Source: Basidiobolus meristosporus CBS 931.73
Taxonomy: Eukaryota; Basidiobolomycota; Basidiobolomycetes; Basidiobolales; Basidiobolaceae
Assembly: GCA_002104905.1 (NCBI GenBank)
Contig: MCFE01000141.1
Coordinates: forward strand, 1 to 64,000
DNA: 64,000 nt
Direction: 5' to 3'
The position numbers and the translations under genes are program-made. Under the pieces are notes generated by a model. It did no database searches and was not told the DNA's origin. It was given only the letters and a program-made list of their open reading frames with translations. The first letter of the stretch is position 1. Every line of letters begins with the position of its first letter. Positions 58,063 to 64,000 of this stretch are shown here, piece by piece.

Positions 58063-59154
58063 TTATTAGAGGAGATTTCAGTCAATATATATACAAATGA
58101 TTTGTGTAAGGGAGTTTGCCAATGAATGCATATTGAATATTCCAAAAGAAACAGTTCACCCAAAACTGGCAATGCCCCACCTACCAGCCAGTACCAAGAC
58201 AATATTGAAAGCAAGACCAACCTGCAAGTGTTGAGAGATATTATACAAGCATTACATGCAACAAGAGCTACCTATGAAGTGATATTTGCGCAAGTAGTCA
58301 CATCTATACAAGACACAATCAGAGAGCTACAAGACATATTACTCACATTAATACAGAATACAAAGATATTACACAACAAGACAGTATACCCCCTGACAGG
58401 AGGTACCTTGATCAACAAGGATAACAATGCTGCATTGACTCCTATGGCTGTACTGGACACAGTCAAACATAAGATGCAAGTAATCAACTGTTGCACCCTC
58501 AAATGGCCTCAAGAGCCCCTGTGTTATGTTGCATACTTACCATTGTTAGGCACCATGGTTGTTGAGGAATATGCAGAACTAGTATAAGCCTCAAAGGCAC
58601 CAGAGTAAAACTTCTAATCAAAGTGCTCCTATAAGAAGTCCGCAAACATCTTGATATGCAGTTCCATGAACAAACCATCCTAGAGAATATATGAGGATGC
58701 AATGAATATGCTGGCAGCTGACCCACTCAAATCACCAAGCTGCTGTGTTGCAACCATTACAGTGGCTGACCATAAGACAACTCAGGAGCTTGTAAAGTAC
58801 AACTCCAAGAAACCAAAGAAACTGCTGCAGACTATGTAGAAGCCATGAGGTAAGTACAAAAACTCCACAGTTGCACCACAGTCATACAGGAGCACTACAG
58901 TATGTCTCAGAAGAAGCAAAAACTTGTTATTGACAATGGATGACTGCCAAGCATATGCATGCCCTCTACAAAATAGCCCACACCATCCTGTTGACTACAA
59001 CAAGGACAAGAACCAATGTTGTATCCATGAGAAATATGTAATAAAACTCTTGAATGAGTTAACTGCACCTAAGTGACAACTAAGTGCAGAATCTCAGAAT
59101 TGTCAAGAGTGACACAAATATTAGCAGAGCGGTTGTGGTCTAATATTGGTCTTG
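58063..59154 (+). other. Unrecognised decayed sequence with a 153-codon ORF
   Basis: The ORF 58,126-58,587 is the longest open frame in this part. It is helical in character with a Thr/Gln-rich N-terminal half and matches no domain I know. Further broken frames follow to about 59,080. It could be the gag of another element or the 3' end of the gypsy; unassigned. Confidence 0.4.
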
Positions 59155-59713
59155 TGTATAGATGAGTTGGGCTATGAAGGCAACAGAGTTGGGTTGCTAT
59201 GCAGGCTAGGCTTGGTGTTCTTAGGAGTGTTGGATATGCTAGTCATGGGTAGAAACTAGAATGGAATTGTTGAATTCCTGATATTGCTGAGATAAAATCA
59301 TAAATTTTGTTGAGTCACACACTAAACCAAAGGTTCAGTAAGCTTTACTTGTACTTTTCTGATCAAGTTGAATTAGTAATTGCCAAGAGACTGGACTCAT
59401 TGAAATCTTTTGAGGTGTTGATAGGTGCATAAAATAAATGAAATTTGCAGCATTAATCAGCTGATGCTGTGGCAACTGCTAAGTGGCAAGATAAATCTAA
59501 GATGACCAATCACTTGGAAAGGCTTAGCAGATCAGTTGAGGAGGTAATGACCACATGAAAATTGCTCAGGTGTGACAGCTAAAATTGATTCTGAGAAGAA
59601 ATAAAATAAACCATAACAGAGTTTAATTATGTTTGGGTTAGGGAAAATCAGTTAGGGTACTAGATTTCTTAACAACATGAAATTGGCTAAATTTTAAGTG
59701 TTGATGCACAACA
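59155..59713 (-). mobile_element. LTR-type repeat of the second gypsy family, reverse
   Basis: Reverse complement of about 38,534-39,430; it ends GCACAACA at 59,713. Inverted relative to the first copy 20 kb away. Confidence 0.65.
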
Positions 59714-59764
59714 CCCAAAGATGTTGGCAAGATAGAAAAGCAAGACTTTATTCTTTTATTGCAT

Positions 59765-60110
59765 CTCTTCTTGTTTGTTGATCCCCCAAGGAGCCCACCC
59801 ATAGTCCTGCCCAAAGTCCCCAGAGCATCCTCCCTATGATTCCCTTGCACTTCCTTCCTTCTATCCCTGCCCTTACCTAATTGAGACACTTACCATAACA
59901 GGAAGATGTTCACACCCCTATTTACAACACACTTTCAATTGCCCAAGCCCCTCCCTGTAAGATATATATATATCTGATTTAATCAAAATTGTGAGAAGGG
60001 TTTTTCTATGGATGTAGTTAGCACAAGTATTCACTTACTTACTGCCTTCTATTGAGAGCTACTCTGAGCCAGCTGGTGCTGACTTGACCTACAAGCTCTC
60101 CCAACTAACA
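59765..60110 (+). mobile_element. LTR of the third gypsy-like family
   Basis: Shared with 40,456-40,790 (see there). It leads into gag/protease sequence. Confidence 0.6.
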
Positions 60111-60119
60111 AGAAGTATT

Positions 60120-60890
60120 GAACTGCTACCAAGCATTGTGAGCTCCATGGAAGATGGTGGCATTGTACTGGTGAATGCAAAGACATTACCAAGCAGTCAA
60201 AATATCAGGAAATACCTCAGAGAAGCAGCAAAATACTAAAACTAATAATCCATACACTGATAACATATGTCTCAGCTGTGGAAAGATGGGACATATATCA
60301 CCTGCCTCTTCAGAGAAGAGCTCTACAACTGGCAAAAGTTACTCAGGTCCTATATGATCACTCAATCAATGATATCAGAGGGTATGAGGAAGTTACAAAG
60401 AGCTTACAGCTCAAGATTATAACAACCTTTTTGAATTTCTGGCCAAAAATTGCAAGTGATCGAGAAAAGAAGCAACCAAACATGCAGCTAAAACCCACAA
60501 AGGTACCACTGACCCTGAATGGTCATTCATATGTAGTTCTATTGGATACTGGATCATTCAACTCTATGGTATTACCTAATAAAGTCAAAGAACTCAGATT
60601 GGAAATTGAAAAACAACTAGGAAAAATATGCTTGCAGCCATGGATCTCTCTGCCCTAAGAGCTGGTATTTCTGACCCAGTCAATATAAGTTGTAGGTCAG
60701 TAATTATAATTCATCAAATTAAAGTTATGGATGTTTCAAAAGGCCATCAGGTAGTCATTGGCTTAAACGCCTACACTATACTTGGCTTTCACATAGGTGG
60801 AGTGGCAGTTTCCTATCATGAAATCACTAAATCCCTGCAACTCATCATGTATCAGATTCCAGAACTATCTCAATTTGGTTGAGTGTTTCA
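60120..60890 (+). pseudogene. Gypsy-like knuckle and aspartic protease relic
   Basis: Cys/His knuckle relics at about 60,130-60,175 and 60,260-60,300 (CLSCGKMGH) are followed by a retropepsin-like fold: LLDTGSFNSMV at about 60,540 with the catalytic DTG, and the second-half VVIGLNAYTILGF motif at about 60,755-60,790. The two halves lie in different frames. Confidence 0.7.
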
Positions 60891-61240
60891 TCTTCTACTA
60901 CAGATTTGCTGGCCTCATCCAAGATAATCTTTGTGATATCTTCAACCCTCACATTGGGAATGGCTGGGTCCTGCAAGTACATTGTTTATAAACTGCACCA
61001 ATCCAATTCATTGACCAGGTTGAGTTGTACAACTTGTTCTAGTCTTGATAAAGTGTCAGCAACCATGTTATGTCTCCCGGGGCAGCAAGCAATCTCCAGG
61101 TCAAGTTGCTGAATGTATTACCTAAGAGTATATAACTTTATATTGAAGAGCTTTCCTAACTTGGTGTCAGAGTTGTATTGCTTCAACAGGATAATTAATA
61201 CTTATCATCTTAAAGAATAAATATTAGGTCAACTTTGAAT
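60891..61240 (-). pseudogene. Gypsy RNase H to integrase linker fragment, reverse strand
   Basis: On the minus strand at about 61,020-61,130 a PGRHNMVADTLSR motif, diagnostic for the end of gypsy RNase H, is readable, followed by broken sequence to 60,890. Opposite orientation to the preceding protease relic. Confidence 0.65.
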
Positions 61241-63600
61241 ACTGCTTTGTGTCATGTTCCTTTCATCCAGTGCACTTGTTGTGTTGCAACCGGTTATTAG
61301 CACTAATTGCCTTGATATACTGCAAAGATGACTGCTACAAGCAAATAGACCTATACAAACATCTTCTATGTATAGGAGTGCTTTGTTGGGAAGAACTACA
61401 GACATTGAGAGTCAAGATGGAGATCAACTTAAATTAAGAAGACTTAGGAATATAGTAGTGGGAAATTAGTTGGATCCAAAGAAACAGCAGAAGTAAGCAG
61501 CTTCAAGAGAAGGAGAGAAAGGCCTCTGCCATACATATGAGTGCTTAAGTATCCAGTACTGAACAAGTTCATGACACTGGTGCTGTCAGAGCTGCCTGGA
61601 AAATCTTGGAAAAGATCTTTAGTGGAGTGTCAGTTTAATGCTAGCATTATCTAAGGTGGAGTTCATCAACATCAGGAAGAAACTAGGGGCTAACATGCTA
61701 CTTTAAAAGTCTAGACATAAGAGTTGTATAGGAGCAGGGTTTTTAGCAAGTATTGTTTTATTAATGCTTAAACTGATTTTTGTTGAGGTTCCTGCAGCTC
61801 CTTACCACTCATTGTTAGAATGGATGCACTTTTGGAAGAGCTTATGGTAGCAATACTGGTGCAAATGAGGAAGAAAAGAAACACTGTCTACTTTGTAGTA
61901 TACCAGTCAGGTATAAGATATCCATATTCTCTTTTGAAGGCAGGGAAGACAACCTGCTCTAGAATATGTCAACGCAAGGCTGCCTCATGAAGAACCCTCA
62001 TCTAATGATTAGCAGAAATCAGTGATGTTACATTCTTCAGCTCAGAAAGGCATGTGGCAACTAAGTCAAGGCAGCAGAATCAGAGAAAGTGTGTTGCTCT
62101 AAATACTGTAAGAGGCCAGAAACTGATCAATGGTATGCAAAGAGAACCAAGCAGATGTACAACAGAAACCAGAATATGCTAAATATACAATTAGAGTAGA
62201 ACAGCTGTTAGTAACAGTACAAATGAGTACAAACAACTGCAGTGATGAGCAGCATATTGACTCTTGAGCATTGCAGCATATAAGTGGTATAGAGGGGTAG
62301 CTTGGCTAATTAAGGACTATTCTTGCAACAAAAGCTTACTTGGGAAACAGCTCTGACCTGGAAGATGCTGCTAGCAGTACTGTACAGCTAAACATTAGAG
62401 ATATCTTAGTGGCTAACAGAGTAAACTGACTGACATAGTTGATGCACCAGAAATATGTAACAACCTACTCACAGTGTGTAAAGCAATACTGAGCAACTGC
62501 AGTTTGTATTTCCCAAGCCCATTTGCTCAGTTTTGAGCCAAAATGGGCAAAATTTGCTTTGGAACTCAGAGATCACAATATATATTATCTACAATTAAAG
62601 ATCATTGTACCTGAGTATATTGACACAGTTGAAGCTTATGAAGCTGACTGGTAGGTGGGGCATTGGATGCTGGTATATACAGGGTAGTAGTAAATGTGCA
62701 ATTAATGCAAACATCTTGCTTTGCACCTAAATTATTCAAATCTGACTAAGTTGAGTGTCTGTCAGGATGCTCATACAGCCATCAAGCTAGGTAGCATTTC
62801 AGGAGCTGTCAATACCACCAATATAATGGCTACTGTGCACTCATGCACATGTGGTCCTATGAGACCATTGTCTTTTGGAACTAAGGAATACTTTTATGGC
62901 ATCTGTTGATGACAAGAATTGATATGCCTAGCTGTACTTCCAAAAGTCAAAGAATAAGGCTCTGGAGATATATAAGCACTTCACACACATGAAGATGACA
63001 TTTAAGGGATATACTGTTGTAAGTAGCTGGAAGGTACTGCTCATCTACTGGAATACTGCAACAGACCACTTTTACACATACTCCACAGCAAACAAGTAGT
63101 AGAGTGGGCAAAAAGCATAATTATAGCAATAGGGAGATTTAAACAATATGACAAGGAAACTGAACACATATTCAGGGGTAAGTCTGTTGATACCACATTA
63201 TACATTGAAAATAGATGACAAATAACAGAGCTTTGTAACTCTATCAATGTTGCGGTCAAAACAGGCAAGAAGCCAGAGGTGTAGTACCTCCTGATTATTG
63301 GCAGTGATGTGTTCTGTCACATCCAGGACAAAAAACGCTCAAGATTGGAGCCAAAGTACAGAAAAGGAGTCTTTTATGGTATTGCAAGGATACTCAAGGC
63401 TTAGAGTGTAAGAAGGTAAAATGCTCCAGCTGATAAGGAGCAAGGACATTACATTTGAGGATAATCTGATCTGAAAGTCACCAAGACCATTGGTCAGCTG
63501 CCTACATATGCAATTGCCACTGCTGAAGAGTATATATACCTACTATAGCTAGATATGGACGATAATTCTCTCAGTTCCAGTTCATAATAGAATATCTTAG
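61241..63600 (+). mobile_element. Degenerate Ty1/copia element of a second family
   Basis: Gag relic (about 61,560-62,100), protease start with an IDS..QHISG pattern (about 62,255-62,300), the start of the integrase core with CGPMRPLSFGTKEYF (about 62,845-62,895), and the integrase C-terminal region with GSDVF.HI.DKKRSRLEPK (about 63,300-63,370). Clearly different from copia A-D in sequence. No LTR recognised. Confidence 0.65.
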
Positions 63601-64000
63601 TTGGGGGTCCCATCACAATAAGCAATGCTCTTGGATCTTGGTGGTGCACTTTCACTTACTATGAAGAAGCTTATCTGGCCCTGCATGCCCAATCACAAAA
63701 TTCACAACAGGCAATGCAAAGTCTGGATGCTACAATGTTGCCATAGTCTGCTGCTTGAATAATTAAACTAGATCAGTTTAAAGGTGAATCAATCCATTTG
63801 TGGACCCTATCCATATTCTAGTGTAGACTATCAAATCCGTAGTATTAATCAGCATATGAATCAGCAAATCATTGTCACACAGAAATGGGTATATTAAATA
63901 GGTTTTAATTTGGTGATAAAGATGCTATCAAATAAATCTTCAGCCTTGCCTACATGAGGAACAACAATTAGTCAGCACTTGATCAGGCAAAATGTATATA
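63601..64000. other. Window end, nothing recognised
   Basis: AT-rich, CpG-poor sequence without a frame of interest; probably further transposon relic. Confidence 0.4.

Larger units (their letters stand above)
27100..64000. other. CpG-depleted transposon block
   Basis: The dinucleotide CG is almost absent: I count one in 28,021-28,980, while TG and CA are abundant. Retrotransposon frames are broken by many stops, often TGA where CGA would restore the sense. This pattern fits deamination of methylated CpG. It does not fit Neurospora-type RIP, which would remove CpA. Host-like islands and the younger LTRs keep somewhat more CpG. Confidence 0.85.

Noticed and set aside
27100-64000. Repeat-induced point mutation of the Neurospora type
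   Set aside because: That process depletes CpA; here CpA and TpG are abundant and CpG alone is missing.
1-64000. tRNA and rRNA genes
   Set aside because: I looked for T-loop words such as GGTTCGA/GGTTCAA and rRNA-like blocks and found none with a cloverleaf context.

Overview
The window is nuclear DNA of a filamentous fungus. The genes have many short introns (about 53-125 bp, GT..AG, with CTAAC/CTGAC-like branch sequences before the acceptor), TATA boxes close to the start codons, and typically fungal products: a GH18 chitinase, two KRE9/KNH-type GPI-anchored wall proteins, an Rtc3-type SBDS-domain protein and a Ras GTPase-activating protein. No marker fixes the species. An early-diverging, chitin-degrading lineage is possible, but that is only an impression. 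The window starts inside a gene.

Region 1 (1-11.3 kb) is a local tandem segmental duplication. Its unit is [chitinase promoter - chitinase - long 5' region - unknown ~440-aa gene]. The unknown gene is present three times (A, cut by the window edge; B; C), with a 3' fragment D behind B. The chitinase is intact only in the second unit (5900-8498, 12 exons, one of them 4 nt). In the first unit it has been cut out across a 7-bp direct repeat, leaving an orphan promoter. Behind copy C lies a decayed stretch ending in a chitinase-like 3' UTR, probably the relic of a third unit. Copies A and B are nearly identical except for one sharply bounded diverged tract and unrelated C-terminal tails.

Region 2 (11.3-26.1 kb) is ordinary gene space: a small three-exon Rieske protein, two paralogous KRE9/KNH-like proteins, a five-repeat Myb protein, an Rtc3-like protein and a 16-exon RasGAP of the S. 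pombe Gap1 type. These are single genes separated by 0.3-2 kb spacers in which I recognise no further genes.

Region 3 (about 27.0-64 kb) is a transposon graveyard with an abrupt loss of CpG (one CpG by eye in 28,021-28,980). It holds decayed Ty1/copia and Ty3/gypsy elements. One complete copia insertion (44,153-51,068) keeps its TTTTA target duplications. Three solo gypsy-type LTRs of exactly 1,071 bp and a shorter relative are present. There are also two related non-autonomous inverted-repeat DNA-transposon families: ~700-bp foldbacks and 211-bp MITEs. They share the end AGACTTG, make 3-bp A/T-only target duplications and are packed with AGTGCCA motifs. Nesting gives a relative chronology: copia and gypsy bodies are oldest, then foldbacks/MITEs, and the 1,071-bp LTR family is youngest. 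Those LTRs sit almost always at a CGC target although CpG is nearly absent around them. No intact transposase, integrase or reverse transcriptase gene remains in the window.
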